From Ameyamaea chiangmaiensis (GTDB lineage Bacteria; Pseudomonadota; Alphaproteobacteria; Acetobacterales; Acetobacteraceae): DNA of 62,199 bases. Below the pieces are notes generated by a model, which was given only the letters and a program-made list of their open reading frames with translations, made no database searches and was not told the origin of the DNA. The translations under genes and the position numbers were made by a program. Location of the stretch: the NCBI RefSeq assembly GCF_025995235.1, contig NZ_BAPT01000002.1, positions 1-62,199 on the forward strand, given 5' to 3'. Shown here one piece after another: positions 16,533 to 25,358 of the stretch. Each line of letters opens with the position of its first letter. Positions within the stretch are counted from its first letter, which is position 1.

Positions 16533-19019
16533 TCACCGGTTGGAGCGCCGTGTCGACGCCACTGCCGCCGCCGGATTCTCCGGCCATTCGTGCTTAGGGT
16601 AGCGCCCGCGCATGTCGCGGCGCATGTCCGACCAGCCTCCTTGCCAGAAACCGGCCAGATCGGCTGTGATCGCCTGCGGGCGTCCGGCCGGCGACAGCAG
16701 CGCGAGCTGCAGCGGGACGCGGCCGTCGGCAAGGCGCGGGGTGTCTTTCAGGCCGTAGAACGCCTGCGCGCGGGCAGCCAGCGTCGGCGTCGGAGTTGTG
16801 TAATCGACCGCGGTCCGGCCACCGGGCAGATCGATATGCGACGGCAGCGCACGGTCGAGCCAGACCCGCGTCTGGTGATCCAGCGCCGCGTGCAGGACCT
16901 CGCGCATGTCCAGCGCACGGACGTCGGCCAGTCGCGTCAGGCCCGCGAGCCACGGGGCGAGCAGGGGTGCCAGCGCCGTCGGGTCGGGCAGGTCGGGCCG
17001 GTCGAGCGCGGTGCGCGCCCGCTCCAGCCGCGCGCGCAACTGCCGCGCGGTGTCGCTCCAGGTCAGGTGGGCGTCGGGATCGGCCAGCACCTGCGCCAGC
17101 AGAAGATCGGCTGCTTCATCCGCGTTGACGGCCACGGTTCTGTCGCGCAGCACCAGTCCGCCGAGACGCAGGCGGCGTCGCGCCATCACATTGCCGGTCG
17201 CGGGATCGAGTGTCGTCTCGACCGTCTCGGTGGTGCGCGCCAGCAATGCCGGGGGCAGATCGGCGGGGTCGAGGGCGGCGGCGAGGCGGATCTCCGCCGC
17301 CGTGCGGACATGCAGACTTGCGACGGCCAGCAGCGCCCGGTCGGCCAGCGCGTCGTCGCGGCCCAGTCGGGCACCGCCGCCGCCGGCCAGCCGAAATGCC
17401 CCGGGCTCTCCGCGCCGCTGGGCGACGCGATCCGGGAAGGCGGCGGCCAGAAGTGCTGCGGCATCGCCATGTGCACCCGCCGGGGCACGCAGGCGCCGAC
17501 GATACTGCCCGGCGGCCTGACGGATGCGGGCCAGCGTCGCGCGATCGGCGTCGGGATGCGCCCCCCCGGCGATCAGGTCGAGGCGCAGGGCGATGTCGAC
17601 GGGCGGGACGGGCGCGCGCCCGTTGCCCATGGGGCGCGGCCGCAGTGGGTCGCGCTCTTCGAGCAGGGCCGCGATATCACAGGCCAGGGCGGCCTCTCCG
17701 GCGTCGCGCGCCGCCAGCATCATGGCCGCCAGTCGCGGATGGGCCCCCAGACGCGCCATCGCCTCGCCGTCGGGTGTGATGGCGCCTTCCTCGTCCAGTG
17801 CGCCGAGATCGTGCAGCAGGGTGCGTGCGGCGCCGAGCGTGCCCGACGGTGGCGGGTCGGCGAAGGCCAGAGCATCCGGCGACGTGCCCATCACATGTTG
17901 CCACGCGGCGCAGTCCAGGCAGAAACTCGAGAGTTCCGACTCCACGATCTCGGGTCGGTCATGGGGCGTCATGGCCCGTTGCGTGGCCTCCGACCACAGG
18001 CGGATGGCCACGCCGCGCGCCTCGCGTCCCGCGCGGCCGGCGCGTTGGGTGGCCGTGGCGCGCGAGACGCGCACGGTCTGCAGTTTCGACAAGCCGGTCG
18101 ACGGGTCCAGTCGCGGACTGCGGCGCAGGCCGCCGTCGATCACGATCCGGACGCCCGGCACGGTCAGCGATGTTTCGGCGATCGACGTCGCCAGCACGAT
18201 CCTGCGCCCCGCGTCGTGATGGGGGCGCAGGACACGGTCCTGCTCGGCGGAGGCCAGTTCGCCATGCAACGGCAGGACATCGGCGCCCACGCCGGTCAGG
18301 GCGGCAGCGGTCCGGGCGATTTCGCCCACGCCGGGCAGGAAGCACAGGATGTCGCCGTCATGTTCGGACAGGGCCGCCTTTGCCGCGCGCGCGACGGCGT
18401 CGGGCAGGTCGCGCGGATGGGTAAGGTCACGCGCGGCATGACGAATGTCGACCGGCCATGCCCGGCCCTCGCTCTCGATCAGCGGGGCGTCGTCCATCAG
18501 GGCGGCCAGACGCGCGCCGTCCATGGTTGCCGACATCGCCAGCAGGCGCAGTTCGGGACGAAGGCTGCGTTGCAGATCGAGCGCCAGCGCCATGGCCAGA
18601 TCCAGGTCGAGGGCACGTTCGTGCACCTCGTCGAACAGGATGGCCGCCACGTTGTCCAGCGTCGGATCGCCTAGAAGACGCCTGACCAGCAGGCCTTCGG
18701 TGACGACCTCGATACGCGTGCGGGCGGAGACGGCCTGATCGGTGCGGGTGCGAAAACCGACCAGCCCCCCGGCCTCCTCGCCGATCAGGGCGGCCATGCG
18801 GCGCGCGGCGGCGCGCGCGGCGACACGGCGCGGTTCGACAAGGATCAGGACGCCATCCCTCCGCCACGGAGCGTCCAGCAGGGACAGCGGGGCGAGAGTG
18901 GTCTTGCCGGCACCCGGAGGTGCCACCAGAAGCGCGTTCGGCCCGGCGGCCAGCGCGGCGCGCAGGGACGGCAGGACGCCGGAAACAGGCAGTTCGGGCA
19001 GTTGCGGCAGATCGGGCAT
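16533..19019 (-). CDS. hrpB: ATP-dependent RNA helicase HrpB
   Basis: This 828-residue DExH helicase matches HrpB in length and order. The Walker A APPGAGKTT is near residue 34, the DEVH box lies in LFDEVHERALD, motif III is SATMDG, and the motif VI region is QRAGRAGREARG. The helicase-associated domain and HrpB C-terminal domain follow, ending near RDMRGRYPKHEWPENP. Its cellular role is poorly defined, with RNA processing suggested. The ATG at 19019 begins the conserved protein; a 40-codon upstream extension is low-complexity. It is divergent from dsbD across 181 bases. Confidence 0.94.
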   Translation of the reverse strand: MPDLPQLPELPVSGVLPSLRAALAAGPNALLVAPPGAGKTTLAPLSLLDAPWRRDGVLILVEPRRVAARAAARRMAALIGEEAGGLVGFRTRTDQAVSARTRIEVVTEGLLVRRLLGDPTLDNVAAILFDEVHERALDLDLAMALALDLQRSLRPELRLLAMSATMDGARLAALMDDAPLIESEGRAWPVDIRHAARDLTHPRDLPDAVARAAKAALSEHDGDILCFLPGVGEIARTAAALTGVGADVLPLHGELASAEQDRVLRPHHDAGRRIVLATSIAETSLTVPGVRIVIDGGLRRSPRLDPSTGLSKLQTVRVSRATATQRAGRAGREARGVAIRLWSEATQRAMTPHDRPEIVESELSSFCLDCAAWQHVMGTSPDALAFADPPPSGTLGAARTLLHDLGALDEEGAITPDGEAMARLGAHPRLAAMMLAARDAGEAALACDIAALLEERDPLRPRPMGNGRAPVPPVDIALRLDLIAGGAHPDADRATLARIRQAAGQYRRRLRAPAGAHGDAAALLAAAFPDRVAQRRGEPGAFRLAGGGGARLGRDDALADRALLAVASLHVRTAAEIRLAAALDPADLPPALLARTTETVETTLDPATGNVMARRRLRLGGLVLRDRTVAVNADEAADLLLAQVLADPDAHLTWSDTARQLRARLERARTALDRPDLPDPTALAPLLAPWLAGLTRLADVRALDMREVLHAALDHQTRVWLDRALPSHIDLPGGRTAVDYTTPTPTLAARAQAFYGLKDTPRLADGRVPLQLALLSPAGRPQAITADLAGFWQGGWSDMRRDMRGRYPKHEWPENPAAAVASTRRSNR

Positions 19020-19200
19020 GGTTAACGGCGTGGCCGAAGACGGCGTTGCTGGCAAGGGTATGGTGGTCCTGTCCGCATCACCGTCGCCTCGTCGGTCTCC
19101 GCCAGATTTGCACGTTCCCCTTGCGTTGGACGCAACCATCGCAAATTAGTGTGTGGCTTCGCGGGTGGTCGGCCTGCGCGTAACCAGGCGAGGGAACGAG

Positions 19201-21306
19201 GTGTCGAACGTGCGATTGTGGTGGCTGACGTTGTGTGTGGCACTCGGGACGGTCATGGGGGTGCCGGGACGGGGGCAGGCGGCCGAGAGCGCCGGGGTCA
19301 CGACGGCCCATGATACCGCGACCCTGATCACCGACAGCGACAGCATCGCCCCGGGCGCGCGGCTGGGCGTTGCGTTGCGGCTGGCGCTGCGGCCCGGCTG
19401 GCACACATACTGGCTGAACCCCGGTGATGCGGGTGAAGCGCCGACGCTTGACGTGTCGCTTGGCGGAGGCGCCAAGGGCACGGGCGGCACGATTGAATGG
19501 CCGACCCCACGCCGTATCCTTGAATCAGGCCTGATGGCCTATGCCTACGTCGATGACGTGGTTCTGCCCCTCCATGTCGATGCCACCGCGGCCGATGGTG
19601 CGCCTGACGGCGACGTCACGATCAAGGCCCATGCCGCGTGGCTTGTCTGCGCGGATGTCTGTGTCCCGGAAAAAGCCGATTTCGCCCTGACCCTTCGTCA
19701 CGGTGCTCCGGGTCCGTCCGCGCAGGCTCCCTTGTTTGCCCGGGCCGAGGCCGCGCGTCCGGTGGCCTCGCCGTTCGAGGCGGTCATCACGCCGGATGCC
19801 CACCTGATTCTGAGCGGTCACGGGCTGGGGGCGGATGTGGTGCGCGACGCGTGGTTCATGCCTGACCAGCCTGGCCAGATCGATCAGGCCGCTCCCCAGC
19901 CGCTCCGTCTGTCCGGGGACCATCTGTCTCTGGGGCTCCGGCGCCTCGACGGTGTGAAGCCGGACATGCCGCAGGCGGGCGTACTGGTGATCCGTGACCG
20001 CGCGGGGGAGGAGCGTGCGCTGACCGTAACGGCCAGGCCCGGTGCGGCTCCCGCCGGGATGGACGCGGACGCGACGCGGCATCAGGGATTATGGCGCGCG
20101 GTTCTGCTGGCCTTCGTAGGGGGTGCCATTCTCAATCTGATGCCATGCGTATTCCCGGTTCTGGCCATGAAGGCGCTCGCACTGGCGCGGCTCGGCGGGG
20201 CAGGGCAGGCGGCGCAACGGCGGAGCGCCCTGCTGTATGCGACAGGCGTGATCGTCAGTTTTGCAATATTGGGCGGCGGCCTGATGGCACTGCGTGTCGC
20301 AGGTGACGCGGTCGGGTGGGGCTTCCAGTTCCAGTCGCCGGCCTTCGTCACTGGTATTGCGTGGTTGTTGTTCGTCATGGCGTTAAACCTGTCGGGCATG
20401 TTCGAGATCACGATCGGAGCAGGCGGTGGGGGTGTTCGTTCCGGCGCCCTGGGCGATCTGATGACAGGCGTGTTGGCCGTGATCGTGGCGTCGCCGTGTA
20501 CGGCCCCCTTCATGGGCGTTGCGATCGCAGCGGCGCTCGGCAGTTCGGCCGTGTCGGGGTTGCTGATTTTCGTCGCGATGGGTGTCGGGCTGGCGGCACC
20601 GTCACTGGCTCTGGCGGTCGCGCCCGCGCTGGCGTCGCGCATGCCGCGTCCGGGCGCGTGGATGGACATCCTGCGTCAGGCACTGGCGTTTCCGCTGCTG
20701 GGGACGTGCGTGTGGCTGTTGTGGGTGGCCTCGCTTCAGGCCGGACCGGGCGTGGTCGTCGTGGCGCTGGGGGGTGCCGTTGGGCTAGCGCTGGCAGCGT
20801 GGCTGTTCGGCCTGGGGCAACGGGCGGCGATGCGCGACGGGGCGCGGGGCCGTGTGCGAACGCTACGCGCGGCGGCCCTCGGTCTTGTGCTGGGGGTTAT
20901 TTCGCTTTTGCCCGGCCTTGAACATCGGGCAGCGGCCGAACAGTCTCCGGGAAGCGGCATGGCGACCACAGCCACGACCACGCCGTTTACCGAGGCCCGC
21001 CTGGCCTCCCTGCGTGCGTCGGGTCAGCCGGTGTTCATCGACATGACGGCGGCGTGGTGCATCACCTGTCTGGTCAATGAACGCGTGGCGCTCAGCGCGC
21101 CGTCCGTGCGGGCCGCGTTCGACGCCGCCCATGTCGCGGTGCTTCGGGGCGACTGGACCAATCGTGATGCGGCGTTGGGGGCGTTCCTGCAGGCACATGG
21201 CCGCGACGGCGTGCCCTTGTACGTGTTTTACCCGCCCCATGGGGAGGCACAGATCCTGCCGCAGATCCTGACGCCCGGGATTGTGCTTGACGCCCTGAAA
21301 GGCTGA
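19201..21306 (+). CDS. dsbD: Protein-disulfide reductase DsbD (ScsB-type)
   Basis: The 701-residue protein has a signal peptide, an N-terminal periplasmic domain (about 20-290) with the CADVCVP cysteine pair, and a central eight-helix membrane domain with cysteines in LMPCVFPVL and ASPCTAPF. A C-terminal thioredoxin domain (about 600-701) has active site AWCITCL. It carries electrons from cytoplasmic thioredoxin to periplasmic targets for disulfide repair or cytochrome maturation. The GTG at 19201 is chosen because AGGG precedes it and it starts the signal peptide. The stop codon lies in a hairpin shared with the convergent gene. Confidence 0.92.
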   Translation: MSNVRLWWLTLCVALGTVMGVPGRGQAAESAGVTTAHDTATLITDSDSIAPGARLGVALRLALRPGWHTYWLNPGDAGEAPTLDVSLGGGAKGTGGTIEWPTPRRILESGLMAYAYVDDVVLPLHVDATAADGAPDGDVTIKAHAAWLVCADVCVPEKADFALTLRHGAPGPSAQAPLFARAEAARPVASPFEAVITPDAHLILSGHGLGADVVRDAWFMPDQPGQIDQAAPQPLRLSGDHLSLGLRRLDGVKPDMPQAGVLVIRDRAGEERALTVTARPGAAPAGMDADATRHQGLWRAVLLAFVGGAILNLMPCVFPVLAMKALALARLGGAGQAAQRRSALLYATGVIVSFAILGGGLMALRVAGDAVGWGFQFQSPAFVTGIAWLLFVMALNLSGMFEITIGAGGGGVRSGALGDLMTGVLAVIVASPCTAPFMGVAIAAALGSSAVSGLLIFVAMGVGLAAPSLALAVAPALASRMPRPGAWMDILRQALAFPLLGTCVWLLWVASLQAGPGVVVVALGGAVGLALAAWLFGLGQRAAMRDGARGRVRTLRAAALGLVLGVISLLPGLEHRAAAEQSPGSGMATTATTTPFTEARLASLRASGQPVFIDMTAAWCITCLVNERVALSAPSVRAAFDAAHVAVLRGDWTNRDAALGAFLQAHGRDGVPLYVFYPPHGEAQILPQILTPGIVLDALKG

Positions 21307-21322
21307 GGCGCGTGCCTCAGCC
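21301..21322. terminator. Hairpin holding both stop codons of convergent genes
   Basis: GGCTGAGGC (21301-21309) and GCCTCAGCC (21314-21322) form a perfect 9-bp stem with a 4-base loop. The dsbD TGA and the opposing gene's stop each sit in an arm. No T-run follows on either strand. Confidence 0.55.
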
Positions 21323-21499
21323 GATCAGCGGGATGGTCGGCGCGAAGGCGCAGCCCAGCAACAGGATTGTGAAAAACAGGCCCATGGCGGCCGCGATGGT
21401 CAGGATGGTCTGACGGACGTTGATCTCCGCGTGCTCGGCGTGGCTCGCGGCGACGGCCTGGGCGTAGCCGGATGCGTCCTGAGAGGCTGAATAACCCAT
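21317..21499 (-). CDS. Small single-pass membrane protein
   Basis: The 60-residue product has a soluble N-terminal half (GYSASQDASGYAQAV, then SHAEHAEINVRQ) and one strongly hydrophobic helix (ILTIAAAMGLFFTILLLG) near the C-terminus. The ATG at 21499 has a GGAGAAC site close upstream. The His-rich stretch before the helix recalls small oxidase-associated subunits, but I cannot assign a family. It is convergent with dsbD and 94 bases downstream of a lipoprotein gene on the same strand. Confidence 0.6.
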   Translation of the reverse strand: MGYSASQDASGYAQAVAASHAEHAEINVRQTILTIAAAMGLFFTILLLGCAFAPTIPLIG

Positions 21500-21593
21500 G
21501 ATCGTTCTCCTGTCCGGCACTGCGCCGGTCAGGAGACGCTGCTCCCGATCTTGAAATCCTGCTTTGATATAAATCAAACTTTACAACGCGGGT

Positions 21594-22658
21594 TTAGTAT
21601 CCGTCGGTCCCGGTGGAGGGCGCGGTGCCGGTGGTCGCATGCGACGGCACGCTGAGATAACCCGGCTTGGGTGACAGCGTCTTGGCGGTAGGTGCGGGGC
21701 TGGCCGCAGGGGATGCGCCGGACGTTGTGTCCGTGTCGCCGCCACCGGTGGGAAAGATGGCGTCGGGCACGCTGGGGGCGGCCGACGTCGCGGTTGTGGC
21801 CGGCGCGGGTGCCGGGGCCGCTGCCGTGGGGGCCGGGCTGGCGGCCATCGGCGTGACGTCCGGGCTGGCGATGTCGGGCGTTGCCACCGTCGGGGTCTCG
21901 ATCGTGGGTGTCTGGATGTCCGGTGTCGCGACGGTGGGCATGTCGAGGCCCGGGGTTGCCGCGACCGGTGCCACGACACCGCTGCCGGGCGCGCCGAGCG
22001 TCTGTTGCTGGATCGCGCCGCCGACCGGCGTGCCGCCCGCATCGACCAGCCAGCCGGATAGTGAGCGTCGGATCTGCAGTTCCAACTCGACATTCATGTC
22101 GTTCATCATCTGCTGCGTCAGGGTGTACAGAGCGGCTTTGCTGTCCGTGTCGCCACCCGAACTGTCCGGCTTGTAGTCGCGGGTGACCTTCGCCTCGGCA
22201 AAACCGGCGTGCTGTCCGTCCGGCCTTACGATGTCCAGATGTACGTCCATGGCACCGTTCAGCATGCCCCCCGGCTGATGCAGGATGGAGGCCTGATCGA
22301 TGGAGAAGATCGCCGTCCCCGCCGTCCCCGCTGCCGCGAGCCGGTCGTGCGCCATCTGTTGCAGGGCCTGGTCCGGGGGCGTGGGCGCGCGGCCGGAGAC
22401 GTCCCCGGGCGTCGTGCCCGGCGGTGCGTTGTCGACGACCTGCACGGCACCGACGTTCAGTTGGAACCGGCTGAGATAGTCATAATGCAGGGGGGCGAAC
22501 TGTGTCGGGGCATCGTCGCCGCCGCAGGCCGAGAGGCTTGCCGCCGTCATGACGGCCACCGAAACGGCCGCCGCCCGCGCCCAGCGACGCGGTGACAGGG
22601 GGCGGGCGACCAGCCATGGCCGCGCGGCGGGGGGGACAAGGGTGGCGGGGTGACGCAT
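21594..22658 (-). CDS. Lipoprotein with Pro/Thr/Ala-rich repeat tail
   Basis: The 354-residue product has a basic N-terminus, a hydrophobic segment and a lipobox at LSACGG, so it should be an outer- or inner-membrane lipoprotein. The middle (about 50-200) is a folded domain containing the phrases FQLNVGAVQVVD and QQMMNDMNVELELQIRRSL. The last 150 residues are low-complexity, with imperfect tandem units such as TPDIQTPTIETPTVATPDI, probably a flexible envelope-spanning linker. No domain family was recognised. The ATG at 22658 was preferred over an open extension to 22769. Confidence 0.75.
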   Translation of the reverse strand: MRHPATLVPPAARPWLVARPLSPRRWARAAAVSVAVMTAASLSACGGDDAPTQFAPLHYDYLSRFQLNVGAVQVVDNAPPGTTPGDVSGRAPTPPDQALQQMAHDRLAAAGTAGTAIFSIDQASILHQPGGMLNGAMDVHLDIVRPDGQHAGFAEAKVTRDYKPDSSGGDTDSKAALYTLTQQMMNDMNVELELQIRRSLSGWLVDAGGTPVGGAIQQQTLGAPGSGVVAPVAATPGLDMPTVATPDIQTPTIETPTVATPDIASPDVTPMAASPAPTAAAPAPAPATTATSAAPSVPDAIFPTGGGDTDTTSGASPAASPAPTAKTLSPKPGYLSVPSHATTGTAPSTGTDGY

Positions 22659-22765
22659 GATACCGGACGTCTCCGAAAGAGGCTGATGCCCTGAGCCAGG
22701 GCGGACGAGGGGGCGGACGTGGCCGCACGGCCATCGTACGACCGTGCCGCCGTCCGGCGATCGGG

Positions 22766-23872
22766 TCAATCTCTGCCACGCCGCAGCCAGCCGCGCATAC
22801 GGCCGAGCAGACCGCCCGGCCCGTCCTCGGCGCTCTCGCGCGCGCCAGCCAAAGTCGGATCGGGCGGCGGCGCGTCAAGGCGGGCCACCTCCGGCAGCCA
22901 CGCATCGTGCGGCGCACCCGGGGCAGGGGCCTCCTCCCGTGTGGTGGCTTCGCCAAGCGAGGACGTCCGGCCGAGGCCGAACGCCGCCGGGTCGAAGGCC
23001 GCCGCGGCGTTCAGGCGCGCGGCGTGGTCGGGGGTCCGCACGAACCAGGTCAGGACCATCCCGGGCAGGAGCGGGGCCAGCGGGTCGTCGCTGACGATCA
23101 GGCGCGCCATCGGGAAGTAGACGCTGGCATAGGGCGGAAGGCCGTCCGGTGCGTTCACCGCGACGTAAAACACGGTTGCGCGACGCGGGTCGACGAAACG
23201 GTCGATCGTGAACGTGCCGACGCGCATCTGTTCCTGGCTGGACAGGATACCGTCGCCGAACGGCGATGCGGTGACAAGTGGCGTGCTGCCGTCCGGCGCA
23301 CGGGCGGTGTTGTCCGCGGCATGTGCAAGGGCGTGCGCCAGAAGCGCCGCGACGGCGGGTGCGGGGAACGCTGCTCCGTCCGTGCCATGATAAGCCGGTG
23401 CGGCGTCGGAAACGGGGGCGGCATCGGACGCGATCACCGGGTGCATCGTGATCGCGCCCATGCCCCGCTGGGCCCATGAGAGAGTGAGCGGCAGCAGCAG
23501 CGGCTCCGGTAGCGCGGCAAGGCTCTGATCGAGGTCGGCGGGGGGGTGCGGCTGCGCCGCGGTCAGGCTGAACTGCACCAGCGGGCCGAAGATGTAGTCC
23601 AGGCAGGTGAACAGCGCCGCGTACGCATCCGGCGGCAGCGCCGTCAACTCGGATGCCTGATACGCACCCTCGCGGCCCAGAAACCATAATGCCTGCGCGC
23701 CGGACGCGGCGTGACGCAAGGGCAGAAGGGCTGTGTCGGGTGCGAGCACCAGCGGCGATCCCGGCCGCCAGCCGGGATAGAAGCGGTCCAGCGTCACGCC
23801 GTCGAGTCGGGGCGTCCAGTCGGGTGCCGCATCACGGTCGTCTGCTACCTGCGCGGCCTGCGTATCGGTCAT
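22766..23872 (-). CDS. Conserved-looking hypothetical protein
   Basis: The 368-residue cytoplasmic-looking protein has no signal peptide or membrane segment. It is rich in Ala, Pro and Leu with a probable beta-rich core; phrases include DRFYPGWRPGSPLVL and RATVFYVAVNAPDGLPPYASVYFP. The C-terminus ends in a basic segment (GRMRGWLRRGRD). No catalytic motif was recognised. It is in the same direction as the lipoprotein gene 107 bases downstream and hslO upstream. Codon use matches the genome core. Confidence 0.65.
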   Translation of the reverse strand: MTDTQAAQVADDRDAAPDWTPRLDGVTLDRFYPGWRPGSPLVLAPDTALLPLRHAASGAQALWFLGREGAYQASELTALPPDAYAALFTCLDYIFGPLVQFSLTAAQPHPPADLDQSLAALPEPLLLPLTLSWAQRGMGAITMHPVIASDAAPVSDAAPAYHGTDGAAFPAPAVAALLAHALAHAADNTARAPDGSTPLVTASPFGDGILSSQEQMRVGTFTIDRFVDPRRATVFYVAVNAPDGLPPYASVYFPMARLIVSDDPLAPLLPGMVLTWFVRTPDHAARLNAAAAFDPAAFGLGRTSSLGEATTREEAPAPGAPHDAWLPEVARLDAPPPDPTLAGARESAEDGPGGLLGRMRGWLRRGRD

Positions 23873-23939
23873 GGTTTTCTCCAACACGGGGTCATCGTGA
23901 CGGACACATGCCCCATGCCGTGCGACCTGAAGGGATCAA

Positions 23940-24899
23940 TCAGGCGGAATGGCGGCCGATGTCCTCGCGAGGGAACCGGAAATCCACCGCGCAGAATTCG
24001 CAGGTCATCACGATATCGCCGTCGACGGCCATGTGATCGAGGTCGTCCTGGGCGAAGGTTTCCAGAATGCCGGACAGGCGCGCGCGCGAGCAGCGGCACC
24101 CGAAGGCCAGCGCGCGCGGATGATCGAGATGCGGCGTCAGGCTGTGAAACAGGCGATGGATGATCCGCTCCGGCGTCAGCGCATCGCTGAGCAGTTCGGC
24201 GTCCGTCACGGTCGAGGCCAGCGCCAGCGCGGTCTCCCATGCGTCCTGCGCCGCGGCGTCGTCCTCGGGCATCGCTGGGATGTCGGTGCCGCCACCAGCG
24301 GCGATCCGCTCCAGAATCAGTGCGCTCGCCCGCCAGCCGGACGGGGTCAGGTCGCAGGTGAGGCGCACCCAGCAGGCATGCTGTTCGGACGTCTCGAAAT
24401 AATGCATCGCCATGTCCGACAGCGAACCGCGCGCGATGTCGACGATGCCCTGATGGCGCTCCGTGTCCGGTCCCTGGTCGACCGTGAACGCAATATATCC
24501 CTCGCCCAGCAGGGTCGAATCCTCGGCCGGACCGGTGTCCAGCAGTGCTGCGAGCCGCTCCACGTTCGCGCGCGCATAAAAGCGCAGCGAGCCGGCATCG
24601 GTGCAGTCGGCCAGCAACATGGTCACCGGCCCGTCACCCTTGACCTGAAGGGCGAAGGAACCCTGGAACTTCAACGCCGAGGCCAGACCGGCGACCAGCG
24701 CCAGCGCCTGACCCGACAGGCGCGAGACCGCGTCCTCATTGTCATGGCGGGTCAGCATGACATCGGCCAGTTGCCCCAGACGCACCAGACGACCGCGCAC
24801 CGGGCTGTCGCCGAGGTGAAACGGTGTGATCCCGCCAGGCACCACGAGATCGGGCACGTCGGGACGGTGACTATCGAGGAAGGCGGGTGTGTCTATCAT
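23940..24899 (-). CDS. hslO: Hsp33 redox-regulated chaperone
   Basis: This 319-residue protein has the Hsp33 N-terminal domain followed by the C-terminal redox switch. The cysteine pattern CRC (in FGCRCSRARL) and CEFC (in TCEFCAVDF) is the CxC...CxxC zinc site. Oxidation of this site releases zinc and activates the holdase under oxidative stress. It is the last gene of an argD-argF-small-hslO run; argD/argF next to hslO is familiar in alphaproteobacteria. The ATG at 24899 begins the conserved protein; an in-frame TTG two codons earlier is less likely. Confidence 0.95.
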   Translation of the reverse strand: MIDTPAFLDSHRPDVPDLVVPGGITPFHLGDSPVRGRLVRLGQLADVMLTRHDNEDAVSRLSGQALALVAGLASALKFQGSFALQVKGDGPVTMLLADCTDAGSLRFYARANVERLAALLDTGPAEDSTLLGEGYIAFTVDQGPDTERHQGIVDIARGSLSDMAMHYFETSEQHACWVRLTCDLTPSGWRASALILERIAAGGGTDIPAMPEDDAAAQDAWETALALASTVTDAELLSDALTPERIIHRLFHSLTPHLDHPRALAFGCRCSRARLSGILETFAQDDLDHMAVDGDIVMTCEFCAVDFRFPREDIGRHSA

Positions 24900-25025
24900 G
24901 TGCAATGCTCGGCCTGGGACGCGGCATCGGTTAGCGCGCGGGGGCTTGCGGGGTCAACGTCGCGTGGTGACGGGGGTTCATCGCGGCACTGCGGAACGCT
25001 CCCTGTCGTCGTCATGGCAACACGG

Positions 25026-25349
25026 TCAGATGCGTGCGGTGATCTCGGCCTCCAGCGCCTCGAGCTTCTGTTCGAACGCGCGCGCGGCGGAAGCGCCCAG
25101 CCCTTCGCGCGCGGTCAACTGCTTCATCAGCGCCGCGCGGCAGCGGTCATGGGCACAGTCGAGGTCCCCGGCGCCGCCGAGACCGGCGGCGAGGCAGTCG
25201 AGGTACGCGTTGCGCAACAGCCGCAGGCTCGGCCCCTGTTGCGGCAGGCTACCGAACAGCGCATCGACGCGGCTCTCGACCCAGCCGGGGGCGGCCGGGG
25301 TGTCTTCCGTGGCGGTCGGGCGGGCAGGGACTTCGGCGGGACCGGTCAT
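25026..25349 (-). CDS. Small hypothetical protein between argF and hslO
   Basis: The 107-residue product follows argF by 9 bases and has a very good AGGAGAGG site, so it is clearly translated. It is helical, with two cysteines in LDCAHDRCRAALM and a coiled-coil-like end (FEQKLEALEAEITARI). The N-terminal 25 residues are Pro/Ala/Thr-rich. No family was recognised. Being co-transcribed with argF and hslO gives no firm functional hint. Confidence 0.7.
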   Translation of the reverse strand: MTGPAEVPARPTATEDTPAAPGWVESRVDALFGSLPQQGPSLRLLRNAYLDCLAAGLGGAGDLDCAHDRCRAALMKQLTAREGLGASAARAFEQKLEALEAEITARI

Positions 25350-25358
25350 GACCTCTCC

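Noticed and set aside
16590..18674. Long open frame (694 codons) on the plus strand
   Set aside because: It is antisense to hrpB, which has all helicase motifs. Its product is Arg/Gln-rich without any domain, as expected from the complement of GC-rich coding DNA.
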